From positions 2,301,476-2,365,475 of the forward strand of contig NC_020167.2 of assembly GCF_000224145.3 (NCBI RefSeq): a DNA stretch of 64,000 nt. Direction: 5' to 3'. The translations under genes and the position numbers were made by a program. The notes under the pieces were generated by a model. That model ran no database searches, was not told the origin of the DNA, and was given only the letters and a program-made list of their open reading frames with translations. Source of the stretch: Ciona intestinalis (Eukaryota > Chordata > Ascidiacea > Phlebobranchia > Cionidae). Within the stretch, counting starts at the first letter, position 1, and each line of letters opens with the position of its first letter. This document shows, in pieces, positions 34,787 through 48,200 of the stretch.

Positions 34787-36230
34787 TTTGGGGGTCAGTT
34801 AAGTGTTACTGTTTACATGGCCATAAATCGCTATGGCCAGGCTTTCCTATCTTAAGAGATATTCGCTAAACACTACTTTGCTTAAAATGCCTGAAGCTAA
34901 ACAAATGACATGCAATAAGTGTAAACTAACCAACGTCACAACTGCTATACTGTGACGTCACAATTCAACGACATAGACAGCTGTGATTCATCAAAGGGGC
35001 TTACCTGTAAACTTACGTTTACCAAAACACGGAAATAATTCAATAATCAATGCTATCTTATTTAGTTCTACCCAGTACTGTTTGTTTGCATGCTATGCAG
35101 CAGTTCCAAGTAAGACTAATTTCTCTAATCTTGTAAATAAAGTTTACTTCATGAAACGCTGGTAGTATAGTACACTGTTAGTGTACTATGCTGATAGTTT
35201 CTCTTTCACAAGTCTGAAACACTTGCGTACGTGTCCCGTCTCACGCTAAACTAAAGAGACGTCAGAAAAGTTCAGTACAGGCGCGTGACTACTTCAACTA
35301 CTCGCGTATCATCGGCCGTTAAGTTGTTGTTGTTGTTGTACCGGTAACACAAAACTTGTACCAGGCCAGACAGCAGCTATATTGTCGAACCTATTCGTTC
35401 ATCACTACAACAAAACGAGCGCGCATGGTGTATCCAACTTTGGGTGTATCTACACTACACTCAGCGCGCAAACAAAAAGTTAGTCACATGGAAACGTTGC
35501 CGCTTATCAGCCGTTTCCAAAACGTGCGATTTGTGAAAGTGTTTGAATAGTTTAAATTTTGACTGAAGCATGCGTCAAAAGCAAAACTGCTAAAATGTTT
35601 AAATTGATTCGCTGCATTACTGGACAATTTAATATATATTTACTTACAATACATGACAACTTCACAATCCCTAAACTTAAGCTACATAGCCCAAATATTT
35701 TTGACACAACTTTTCTAATGACGCGACACTTATGTCATTTACCAAACACTGCCGGAAACAGTGGTGAGTGGTTCCCGGCAACAACTTATCTTCCAGCTAG
35801 TCCATACATGCTGAACTAATCATTAATGTATTTAAAATGCTACACTTAATTACAATTATAGTAAATAAATCAACCACACTGTTTCAAAACCTCTTTTATG
35901 CAAAATGCTACAGTGACAATGCAAACTGTCAAACCAACCCAAAAGTTAAGACCACTTAAAACAAATCGAAGCAAAACCAATGGAGGAGAAAAAAATCAGT
36001 AAAGTTTTTAATTTCCAATCCACAAAGACGTGTGTAATGATATTTGGCACAAGGCACCTTTTAACGAGGATGTTTTCATAGTCATGGGACGGATCATCAA
36101 CAACAATTCGATACAGGAACTAAAGTCAACAATACCAGTACAAAAAATATATATATATCTACTTAAACAAACATAGCAGCAAAATAAAAACGGTATGATA
36201 TGTCCTAATATATGGTTTAATTTATTAAGA
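34787..36230. other. Intergenic region between the SLATT-like gene and C2CD3
   Basis: About 1.4 kb holding the presumed promoter of the SLATT-like gene and the 3' end of C2CD3. TTTATT on plus (AATAAA on minus) lies within 10 nt of the C2CD3 stop at about 36221; a later site may be used instead. No further coding exon was recognised. Confidence 0.5.
34953..34960. promoter_or_regulatory. TGACGTCA palindrome upstream of the SLATT-like gene
   Basis: Perfect CRE/ATF octamer within CTGTGACGTCACAATTC, about 170 bp upstream of the ATG at 34786. The extended sequence (TGTGACGTCACAAT) is the same as at 7680 and 8520, so a shared promoter element is plausible. Confidence 0.4.
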
Positions 36231-39200
36231 TTAACCAGATGCAAATTTTGAATTGAAGATTTTAGCGAGTCTGTTGGTTTGCTCTTCACTAAAAGTCGGA
36301 GGTTTCATTAACTTCTTCCTGGTGATGCGGGATGCAGGACTTGTCTCTTGACCCTGAGGATCTGAATTTGTTTCTTCATTTGCAGAAGAATGTTTCTTGG
36401 TTAAGTTATGCTGCAGAAACAATTTTCTTCATAAATTCTTTTAATAAGAAAACATAATCGAAATTGATATTTATCTCTTTGAATACGATAATGAAGATTA
36501 AAGAGAATTAGTAACAAAAAGACAGTCATTAAAACTACTGCAACATACTGTGCGTACTTGCAAGTAATTGTGCAACTTCATAAGAACTTGTTTTTTTTTA
36601 CCCTGTATGATTAACAGTTTGGACAACCAAATACTCACCACTGGCTTAGGACAATTACAGCTAACTTTAGGGTGTCTTGCTCAAGCCGCAGCATGAAGAA
36701 TAAAACAGAGTATTTTATATATTAACATACATGTCCTCTTTCCACTGTGCAATGATGCCAATGGACACATAATTAGATAGTCATATTTAATCTACCTTTT
36801 GCTCTGTTGTGATTGCCTGCAGTGCTCTCATTGATTTGATCAAATCCATGCTAGGAGGAAAGAAATTAGGAAGGTTTTTTTGATCTAATATTGGACCTGA
36901 TGATGCTGGAGGACAGGGATCCTCATCTGAAGATTTCGTATCCTCACTGTGATCAGGAGGAGGTATGGTTGGGCTCGCAACTCTTCGAGGGGAGAGGATG
37001 AGATGAGATTGGAAAGGAACCGGGGATTCAATCTCAATGCTGATTCCAGGATCTGCAACAATTTCTAGAATAGTGTCTTCGGAAGAGGAGGACAGATGTT
37101 CCTCTTCTTTTTCTTCTTCTATCTTTTGTTCTTCTTCTTCCTGGATATCAGGAGCAACCTCATCATCATCTTGTTGGCTAACTGTGGGAACTTCAGAACT
37201 TTCATCAATTACATCGGATTTTTCAGAAATATTTTCCAAATCATGATCCTGGGCTTTGACATCTTCCTGTGGAGGATGTGGAGGCAAAAGTGCATCATGA
37301 TCATCATGAACAACATCCACATCTTCTTCATTCAGAGTTTCTGATGCTTCATCCTTTTCATCATCCTTTTCATGGATAAATGGATCAATTGGAATAACGT
37401 CGTCTTTATGAATCCTCAAGATGGTCTCCTCATGTTGAACAGGATCACGGGAGTAACTTCCATCCAGACCATCCTCCTCATCCAAACCATGTTCTTCATC
37501 CATCCGAGAAGCGGATCGTGATAACCAGAGGCTGGTGTCATCCAAGTCATCTCCCGTGTTGCTCCTCCTCAAGTCCTCTTCTTCATTTGGTTCAAATGAT
37601 GCCACATCTTCATGCTGCTTATCTTTATCGCTACCTAGTGGCGGGAGATCGATTACGCTTTGTTGATTTAGATTACGAGGACAAACAATCTCTACATCCG
37701 AGAACTCATTGTCACTGACGGCCATTCCTTCGTCATAATCATCAAAATCTTTTTTATTGGGTTTGAACAACGACATGTGTACGGTGGGTTTACTAGCTGG
37801 GTATGATGTTGTAGTCGGTGTGGGCAATACATTGTCAGATTGCAATAGTTGCATTGTTGCTGTTGTTGTGTTTTCACCTTGACTTGAAATAGGAGAATTC
37901 GTTGCAGAAGTTGGTTCACAATCTGGTTCTATCAATGGTTGGCCATCTGATATGTAAGGTTTAAATGATGGTTTAGGAATCCTCCTGCTAAAGTTGCGTT
38001 TGATTTCTTCAAGCTCTTTCATTTGCTTTTGTAAAGTACCAAGCAGACACGCTTGCTGTTGATCATGATTATATAATGTGCGTGGTGGGAGAGCTGAGAC
38101 TGAAGTTATGTTAGGATGGGGTGCTTCGTAATTATGATTTCTGTCGTAATATGTTGGGTGAGGAGTTATGTTTTCTTTATTTTTACATGTGGAACCAACT
38201 GTTTGACCTGAACTTGGAACACCAGGGTAGTACATGCTTCCTGAAGGTGTTTGGACTGGGATAGAAATAGGCACCGAATGCAATATGCTGTTTGAGAATG
38301 GTGTTTGTTGCAGAGGTTGATTGGTAGGTCTGTCATGTGTTGTTGTTTGGTTGGGAGCTAATGGTTCCGTTGGAGTGATTGCTACTTTTAATTGACCCTG
38401 GCAGTTGCCATGAATGTCAAGAAGATTATACCAACCATTCACTGCCCCAAAACCGGAGCTTAGAACAGATATATCGACTGTTGCAAACCCAATCATTCGA
38501 TCCGTTGCTATGACTACATCCTCTTCGTTGCCGGACTCACGATCCCAGACACGGAAGAGCACGCTCCCTCCTCCAGGATCAAGAAGTTTTCTGTCAAGAA
38601 GAACTTGCTTGCTGTCGTTCCACACAGGGCAAGATGAGCTGCTGACAGCACACGTGATGGTGGTTGTGTCTTTGTCTCCTGTGAGGACTTGATAGGAAAC
38701 AAAACGACTTGTTTTATTAGATTGATCATCTTGGACTGGGGATAATGGGGGAAGGTGCATTGCTCTTTCTACTGACACAGCAGCATAGAATGAGAACTCG
38801 TTGGATTTTGTAACCAAAGTTTCCTGTGGTTGGGAATCTGGTTGTGATTCGTTGGATTCTGATAAAATAGATTCTGATATGGAACAGAAATCATCTGATG
38901 TTTCAAAATCACAAGGTTTGCTGTGGTCACCAGGGTTGAGACTAACGTACACACGTACTGATGCTCCACCAAGGTCATCCACTCCTGCTTTAAAGAGTGG
39001 ATACAAACCACTGATGTGTTGTTGACGATGCAGCCCACCTACTAGCATGGTGGAGAGGTCCACATGCGCAGTGCCGAGCAGCACGTCACGATCCAATGGC
39101 CGGCGATGCGATTTTTCAGACCGTGAGTAAGTGAGCCAAACTTGTAGCTGTAAGGTTTCTTCTCGTAGGAACCACACAAGGGGTTGTGATGGTTTACAGA

Positions 39201-42200
39201 GGAATGATCGACGGTGAGCAAGTTTTGCCATCGCAATGTTGCTGTCTAATGTATGAGGAGCCACAGAGCAGAGACTCGAAGTCACAGAGTCTTTATCATA
39301 GAACTTGTAATGTAGGTAGACATGAGCTTTCCTGTCTAACCCGCCATCTGCAGCCAGTGCATGTTGGGTCGGAAACCATGCGTTTGTTACAGTAACACAT
39401 GCGGTTATAACACTGTGAGGAATTGACAACTCCTCTACAGGTCTCAGCACACCCACACTATCAGCCACAAGCATACGTGACAAGTCACTAACAGTGGTTG
39501 GCTTCCACCCCACTGACTTGGCTGCACGAAGAAGTAATTCAAGGTCCGGTCGTGATGTGAATGATAATGATATTTCTATGGCACCAACATTTACAGGGGA
39601 GTTGTTTTTATTCGGATCTAATGAAGTCAGCTGATGCCATCTTTTTAAACCTGGATGGAAGATTATTGTATCAGAATTGATTCGTTTCATAACGATACAT
39701 ACATTTTATTTTGTAGGGTTAAGGTCCTAAGGTTAAATGTAACTTATTTTATAAAATAGAAAAACAAAATATACTGTTATATATGGGTAAGGTTTCAATG
39801 CAATACCCTTATGGGACTAAATATATACCAGAGTTGGTAACTTGGTATATACTTACCAGTGGTGTGGGTTAATAAATCTTGTGTTGGAATTTTTGCTCGT
39901 CCAAGTAAAATATCTCCAGCATTTCTGCCATCATTTGGTGAAGGTCTAATGAAAGTTTTTTTTATGTGAAATTTAATAAAATTTAATTGTTATACGTGTT
40001 TAAACAAAATTTTTCTGCAATGCTTAATCACATTTCGGAAAACGAGTTCGCAGAAATAGTCCGCAGATGGAGTCCTACGGGTCAAAAATCGGGACAGAAA
40101 ACGGAACTTGATTGAAACACTAGAGTCGGAAGATGTACAAAGAACTTCACTACAGCGAGGATGTCACTTCCGGACGTACAAGGGTGTTGGGGTAATGGAC
40201 CAAGTCTGGCCTAAACCCACAGACCTCACCCATACAGAATAGAATAGAATCACATTGAACTGCTATATGTGCCTGAAATATGTTTTTAGTAAAGAGCCAT
40301 CATATTATTCTTTATGTTTTTAGTAAAGAGCCATTAACTGTTGTATGTAGGAGGGGCAAGAACAACGAAGACTTTAATGAATTTAGAAATAATTATTATG
40401 AGTTGCGCACACTGGTGGATTATAGATCCTATATTGTTGAACAGTTTTTTTTTGTTGTTATTTGAGAGGTTTATTTTATAGATTATTTTACTCCCATCCC
40501 AATTCTCAAACTTTGCAACTGAAGTCTGAGGTCCTTATATATAATTTAATATATATTTAAAATAAATGTTCTGATTTAAAACTGAAACAGACTAATAAAA
40601 GTAATTTAAAAATTAACCATTACTTTTTTATGTGTTAGATTTATTTTTTGTTAAGTTTATTATAATGGATAATTGGCAAACTGACTTCTTAAAATAAACT
40701 AAAAATTTACCGATGCCACAACTCCAACTCAAGCTGTCCAGATGCAAGTGAACTAGCGAGAGATATCGGCGAAACACTATCCCTGTATTCCACAAGAGGG
40801 CAGGAGAGCTCAAAGTGATGATTAAAGTCCGGGGCAAAGGAGCGGGACACACAGTGTGTTTTACGAAGTGTCTGAAAAAATTCACTGGTTAAAAACTACC
40901 AGAAAAAAATTTCATTAGTTTTTAAAATAAATGTCAGTTAAACATCTGACATTGGTAAAAAGAAGAATTTTAAACAATGGGCAATAAAAGAGGACAAGAA
41001 CATATAAGTTCCTAAAGATGCCACATTTGTATTGTGTAAATAAAATGATTTCAAATGCAGCAATTAAAGTTTTCATGATTTTAATAATTTTAAAAAGTTA
41101 AAAATCACATTGGTTTCAGTTTTCTCCCATATAAAATTGCTTGCATGTAAAAGTTACCATGTTAAAAACAAGTTACCTCATTATTAACAAAAGATGGTTT
41201 CATCATCACATAAGTGTTTACGCCAACCCCTGCACAATAATTCAGCTCAGAATCAGATATCAGAGAAGCAGCGAGTCTTGCTGCATACTGAAGACCACTT
41301 GCTCGTATGACACCAACTTCCAGCTTCACAGTTCGACCGAAATCAAGCGCTGGTTTCACCTCATTCATTGATGACACTGGAAAAGAGAAATTATGATTAA
41401 ATTCTTATCATTTTTTCGGATTTATGATTTTATTCTATGGAGGTATTATGCTACGGCATCACATGGGTCTCAAGATTTATACCAGAGTTGACATATTACC
41501 TCATTGCATGAGCATTACAGTTGGCACAGTGCAAATTGGTAAAACTACACGATTTCTTTTTCAACAGATATACTATGAATATTTTTGTGCAGATTACAGT
41601 AAGAAATCTGGAATGCATGTAATGAAGTCTGTGAATTTTGCAAGTTATATATCCATCTTGAAACCATGATTATTGTTCCAATGCTACCCCCTCACCTGAT
41701 GATTTATATTTCACAGATACTTGAAGTTTGCCAGCTGAGGTCGATGACCCAGGTTCCGGGTCACTGAACACAAGGGGTATGTGGAAAGTCTGCTCGGAGA
41801 CTCGGTTGTTGTTCATTGTAATAAGAGCGCAAAGTTTTGCGGTCGGTAATGATCCCTGGGAAAAGAAAACTGAGGTTGTAAGATCAGGAATGGAAGAGGC
41901 AGAGGAATGTGTTAGGTATTCTGTATGTAACTCACTTTTCAATATTGCTATCAGTTTAAATAAAGATGAAAATACAACTGAACAAGGTTTAGGTTTTCTC
42001 TTTTTTTAACTTTTTTTAAATTGGTATGCAAATATATAAAACAAACTTATAATAACAAAAGCAACTAGTAAACAATGAGACTTCCCTAATATTGTAACAT
42101 GGGTATACAAAAAAAACATGGTGCATATTAAAAAATTAGAAATTCTATGAAGAATTAAACCATACATTATACAACAATAGTTACTACACATAAATACACT

Positions 42201-45200
42201 TTATGGAAAGTTTTTGAATAAAAAAAAATTTTACCGAGGCAAGTAGTTGGTCTCTGACATTTGGGTAGTAGAACCTTGACCATACTTCAAACGGGATTCC
42301 ACCACCTGGGTGTTTCCCCACACCGGAACAGGTTGAGAGTAAAATTCGTTGAACCGGAACTGAGGAGGGTGGGTGGAAGGAGTGAGACTTCAAGTGGTGA
42401 AAATGTGGGTCAGGGACACAGAGTGTCGCGTCTGTTCGATAAGATTTCATTCGGGCTAATTCTGCAAAGAGTCAAAATACTTTTTAAAACATTTTTTTAC
42501 AATATTATAATCAATTATTTGTAAAGTTTATGTTATTTTTAAATTTATAATTGTATACTTATAATTTAAGATATATGAAACTTGAAACTGAAAAATCTTG
42601 TTTTTAAAGCTGAAGTTAGGTGAACATTTATTACATTTAACAGTTATTACCATACAAAAATTATTGTTACAGTTTGTCTGTTAAATATTATAAAAAATGA
42701 ATTGATCTGAAGATTCGAACCTCTTTGATCATCATCTGATGAAGATTCATCTCCAACATCTGGAGGACTTTTACATTGAGTTGGGAAGTCATATTGAACG
42801 AAACAATCCGTCTCCCCCCATACCTGTGTGGTGGATGTGGTCCAGTGACAAATTATTTTGGTTCATTTTAAAACCAAAACATTTTATTTTACTAAAAAAA
42901 TGTGTTTAACTGCTTTTATCATATACATTTTTTAAAATAAATTATCAATTTATCATATATAGGTACAGTGTTTTACTGTTTTTATCATATACATTTTTTA
43001 AAATAAATTATCAATTTATCATATATAGGTACAGTGTTTTACTGTTTTTATTAATATAAGTACAGTGTTTAACTGTTTTTATCATATACATTTTTTAAAA
43101 AAGTTAAAAAAATCCAACAAACAATTTTCTGATGTAACTAAATATTTAAAACTCCCAAAAGTAACCAGAGAATTTTAAATTTTCCAAACTAAAAAAATGG
43201 ATATTTCAGATTGCACAATGTATAGAATATATAGCTCAGACAAAATGATTTTGAAAGTTTCTCTACCTGATTATCGAGAGGTTTAAATCCTTGGATCCCG
43301 ATGATCTTGATCTCAAATGAATGTTGTACAGGTCCGATGATGTTCCTATCAACATCCTCTGCATCTGTGGGATCATCTAAGTGATGCGGATCAGGAGGAA
43401 CAGGAACGGAGGATTCCTGCTCCTTAGATTTCCTCAGTGAGCAAATCTAAATAATGAGAAAAATAATTTTAAATCGCTTTTAGTTGAACTTTAAAAACAA
43501 ATTTTAATATTTTTTATAACAAACAACATCGGCGTGATTTTTATACAAAATGATTAAAAAATCTTTAGACTATGTGACTTTTGTAAACTGTTTTAACATT
43601 CTATTCATAAAGAAATACAAATACAGGTCTCCTTTTGTCTCTGTCTTAAACACATTAAATTCCTATCATATTAAAATCCTCATAGCTGCATAAAAGCAGA
43701 TGCACAATTCATTATCATAAAATTACTTTTGACAACCATCGACAATAGGTAGCACCCTGTGTATTTAATATTTGAGCCAAACAAGCAAGCATGACCCTGG
43801 TGTGATAACTTAAACCCAGCTTATTTTAAGCATATTCCCCATATACCTGATCCTGGGTACCAAGTGCAAGAAGGACTTTCAATTTTCCTCTTTCATGGCC
43901 AGTGAACACATCAACTATCGGTGTGAATCCATCCATGGATATAAGTGGATAGTGAGATGTTAATACAGCACTGTGGGGGGAATGGTAAATATAGAATATC
44001 AGCTTAGAAATGTGTGAGATACTTTATTATATTTTTTACATATAGAGCTGTGAACAGGTCTAATTTTCAGTGTAAAATCCAAAATTTAGGACAAAATGCA
44101 ATTACTTTCTACTGCTTGCATATGTTATACAGCCAGCCACAACATTAATAGGTGTTTTGTTTCACACACCACGCTCCTTCTTAGGGGTGTAAGTTTCTTG
44201 CTAACAGTTCAGACAACTCTTGTCTTGACCAAAGACACATGCCTACAATGGTAGCAGTGTTAAGCCTTGAACTTGTAGACTGGAAACATGCATGATAATC
44301 ACTTTACACCAATTTAAGGAATCCTATATATATGACCCACCGTGCTATTTCTGGATCCTTTAATGACTGATAGAACAGATGAAGTGGAATCTTTGCTAAA
44401 CCCATCAGTTTATCAGCGTGGTTTGATTCAGTGGGTACCTTAGTCCACACCTCAACTACCACATAATTATCCTTCATTCTTGTAAACAACGCGCTATTTA
44501 TTTTAACTGGAGTCACCTGGGAGCAGATAAAAATACTTCATTACTAATTACATAAAACCTTTTTCTTTAAACAGGACCAATACAAAAGTTAAAACACCTT
44601 GGAATAAAATTGTTGTTTTAAATTTGCATAACCTTTTAATAAAAAGAAATATGTTTAAGAAATTAAATGTTAGAAACACAACTTAATAAAAAAATGCTCA
44701 TTTTAAGATATTAGACAAAGTGAGCATGTGTGATGTGTATATTATAAAGTCATAACTTTACATAATTTAATGCATCAGTAAAGCTGAGTTCCACTCACCA
44801 AGTTAAAGTCAAACTTAGGATTTGAAGTATTCCACACCACACCTGTCTTGGAAGGTTCATCTGATGCAAACGCTCGACACACGAGGTAAACGTTCGGATC
44901 AATATTTCGACTCATGTCTGCACCACACGTCACTCGAGTAGCTGGTAAAGAAATAAAATTTTCAGCAGTTGTTTGTTGTGATCTAAAAGAACCGCCATTA
45001 ACGTCTGCTTTACAGAACAACATCATCAGGTTGTGCTGTTCATTGTCGTATTCAAGGACACATATGTCGACAATGATAGCAGATCAAACCTCTATGCATC
45101 CACTAAGCTACAAGCAGGCATGCGAACCAATGTTCCATGGCAAATAAATGTTGAAATGTTGTATAACATAGACGTGAATTGGGTACTTTTTAAAGAAAGC

Positions 45201-48200
45201 TAAGAAATATAAAAACACACTTCCATATTCCACTGACCTGGTATATCTCTTGCTTCTTTCAGCATAATATACAGATGTAGTATGGTGGTGGTTGGTGCAG
45301 CAGTTTCATTTTCAGAATATGTTGTTTCTATGTTATCTGAGATGCATACTTTTTGTCCCAGACTATGATGCACGGGAATCACCTCATGGGGAATTCCCCT
45401 AAAAGATAATCAGCAAAGTTTATTAAAAAAATCATAAATAAAATTTTAAGTGTATACAATCTAGCTTTTCTACTGTTCTAACATAATGTAATTTACCGGA
45501 AAAAAGAGGAATTATTTTCTTGAAATTGCTCTTTAGAAAAAGTGACATTTTAATGTTTCGACTGCCCTATAGCAACACGATTTTTTATATTAGTAGAAAC
45601 CAATTTTCAGAAAGGAAACTCCCTCTTTTGGAACAGCTGGTTTACTGTAAAACTCCTACCCGAAATTTAAAAAATGTAAATAAAGGCATGCAAATATGGA
45701 ATAATATATACCATACAACCCCACCTTTTGTTTGGGGAATATCGAGCTTCGTCTGTTTTTCTCTCTTCTGTTATGACCTTTGATACTGTATATGGGTTAG
45801 GGGTTGTAACTGATGAAGGTTGTTTGGCAGGTGACATCTGCCGTGGCAAGTCTTTGCTGTCAGCCGTCAGTTCAATAGAAACCTACAATAAATATATTTT
45901 TTTAATAAAATATATAATGGTCTTTCATTTTCAATATATTATATGGAAAATTCACTTCCATAGTTTGATTTTAAAATTAATTGCATTGATGTGGGACCAA
46001 CAATATGTAAATATAACAGAGAAAAAAACACTGTAAACTACTAAACTAGAAAGATTGATCAAATTAGAACTGCTTATAGGAATGAATAAAAACTTATTAT
46101 GCTCACCAAACAACAGCTATTATAACAGGAAGTGCTGTTACATATACCTCATGCATGCTTACAAGTTACATGTATTTAATTTTGTGGGAAATTATTTCAG
46201 GGGAAGGGATATTATTTTTAATAAATGGCTGTTTTTGTGTTCTTAAAGAACTCACCAATGAGATCTTAAAGAACAAGCTAAGAATACATATGTCAACAAT
46301 GACAGCAGGTGACAATTTAGACAACCCATAAGAGATCTGCTGAAACTTACCTTTACAGAACCAACCATGGACTTGGAAGTTGCATCATGGTCCATTACAT
46401 TGATGGTACCAGTGTAAGATAACTTTGTATCGTTGATCACGACATGCAAGGGAATAGTTGCCACTCCAATCAGTGAAGCCTGGTGGTGGTGGTGAGGGGG
46501 TTGGTTGTTTGATTATTTAATATTTAAATTAAGGGAGAAAAAACACAAACAACAATGTTAATATTAATGGTTTATCTTTTTTGTAATTAAAGAGATACTG
46601 ATACAAAAATGTGACTGACCAAAAATTTAACTTGGAATACTGGTCATTCAATTTCAACAATAAAACAGTTATGAAAAATGTAACTGTTATGTTTACTATC
46701 ATGTAACCTACATTAGCCTAGCAAGTTCAGATATGGGATGTCATGTTTAAAACTGGATACAAATGTATCCACAAATATCCTGTAAACAAAAGCATACCGA
46801 TATTAGTAAGCTTGATAAAAAAATTAACATAAATAAATAATTATGCCACCTTTTTATCTTTTGGTTTCCTGTGAAAGATGTGAAACAAGAGGTTGTCACT
46901 CATCCATCTGGTGACGGTTGTCGCATTGAATCGGATGGGGAAAATAGAATGTTGGTCGAATTTCACCAACCCTCCTATACAACCATGTAATTAAACAGCA
47001 TCAATATAATATAGTATCTAATATCCTATATTATATTTAATAAACTAAAGCGAGAAACGCAGGAATGTAGATTACAAAACTGCACGAGCAGTGGGTAATT
47101 AAAAGTACTGAAATGCATTACCTTATAAGAGGAGCAATTCACTAGAGTAACATTATAAAATGATAGCCTACAATGAAGCATCAACCACCAGTTGAAATGT
47201 GTTCAGAAAATAACGTCTTACTCTTACCTTTATAAACGGAATGCCATTTTAGTGCATTGTTTTATTTATTGTTTCCAGACAAAGAATACATATTTAAATC
47301 ATGAAAAAGTTAAAAGAAAAACACACGAGCAATAAAATATAAATCCCAGCCCACTACACACCTGGGGTGACTTTTCTTGATGCGACTCTCGTTACGTCGT
47401 GCGCGGTTGCTGTTGATGCTCGCTGTGAATCCTTAGGAAACTTATATTCAACAAAGAAAGTTCTAGAAAAATAATATGTTATATGTTTTGGTGGTTAACT
47501 GTGAAATGTTTCGGTAGTTGTGGGAAGGACGAGTCCCACCCAGAGGTGTATGGGTATTGGTCAAACTACCTAAATCCATGGTCCTTAACAAGTACTCTAA
47601 CCACATAGAGCAGTAGACTTATTGCATGAACAATTCTTGTTGCATCATAACAACATAAAAAATAAAATATTATAGTATGGGGGCACATGAATTAAAAATT
47701 ATTATTAATAATGGGAAACAATGCAAAAAAATAATTTTCAGTACTCTTGGTAAAAAATAAAAACAAAAAAGTATCCTACCCTGATTTCTTATTTTTTGCC
47801 GGGGCAGGAATGGGTTTGGATTTTATCTGCTTAGTTTTCTTCACTCGACTTTTGACTCCTTCCTCTTCCGAGTCAAGGTCAAAGTTCAACTGAAGAGATT
47901 TAACGACTACCCTGGCAAGATGGACATGACCGAGAGATGTAAGTTTTTCTACAGAGTGACCACTTGTTGTTGTAGGTTGGGTAGGTGGTTTGTGGATTGC
48001 TGAGACTGAGATTTTCTTTAAAAAAAAGATCAATGCTTAAGCATGGTTACACAACCTTGGATGGACAGAGATTTCCAATGGCTTTTTAAAGACAGGTTAA
48101 GTTTTAATGTGAAAAATAAGTTAATTATCAAACGTTACAGCATAAACAAATAGCTCTATAATAGGCTGGTTCTCAATCTATTGTACGTGTTTTGTGCGTG

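Noticed and set aside
36787-36795. Stop codon directly following the long C2CD3 exon taken as the end of the gene
   Set aside because: The stop lies inside a good splice donor, and the next exon continues in phase with a plausible conserved C-terminus, so it is treated as intronic.
37037-39395. Several plus-strand open frames of 66-92 codons
   Set aside because: They are antisense shadows of the long C2CD3 exon.
40280-40335. Short direct duplication TGTTTTTAGTAAAGAGCCAT
   Set aside because: Two copies about 35 bp apart in a C2CD3 intron; noted as a small local duplication, too minor to list as an element.
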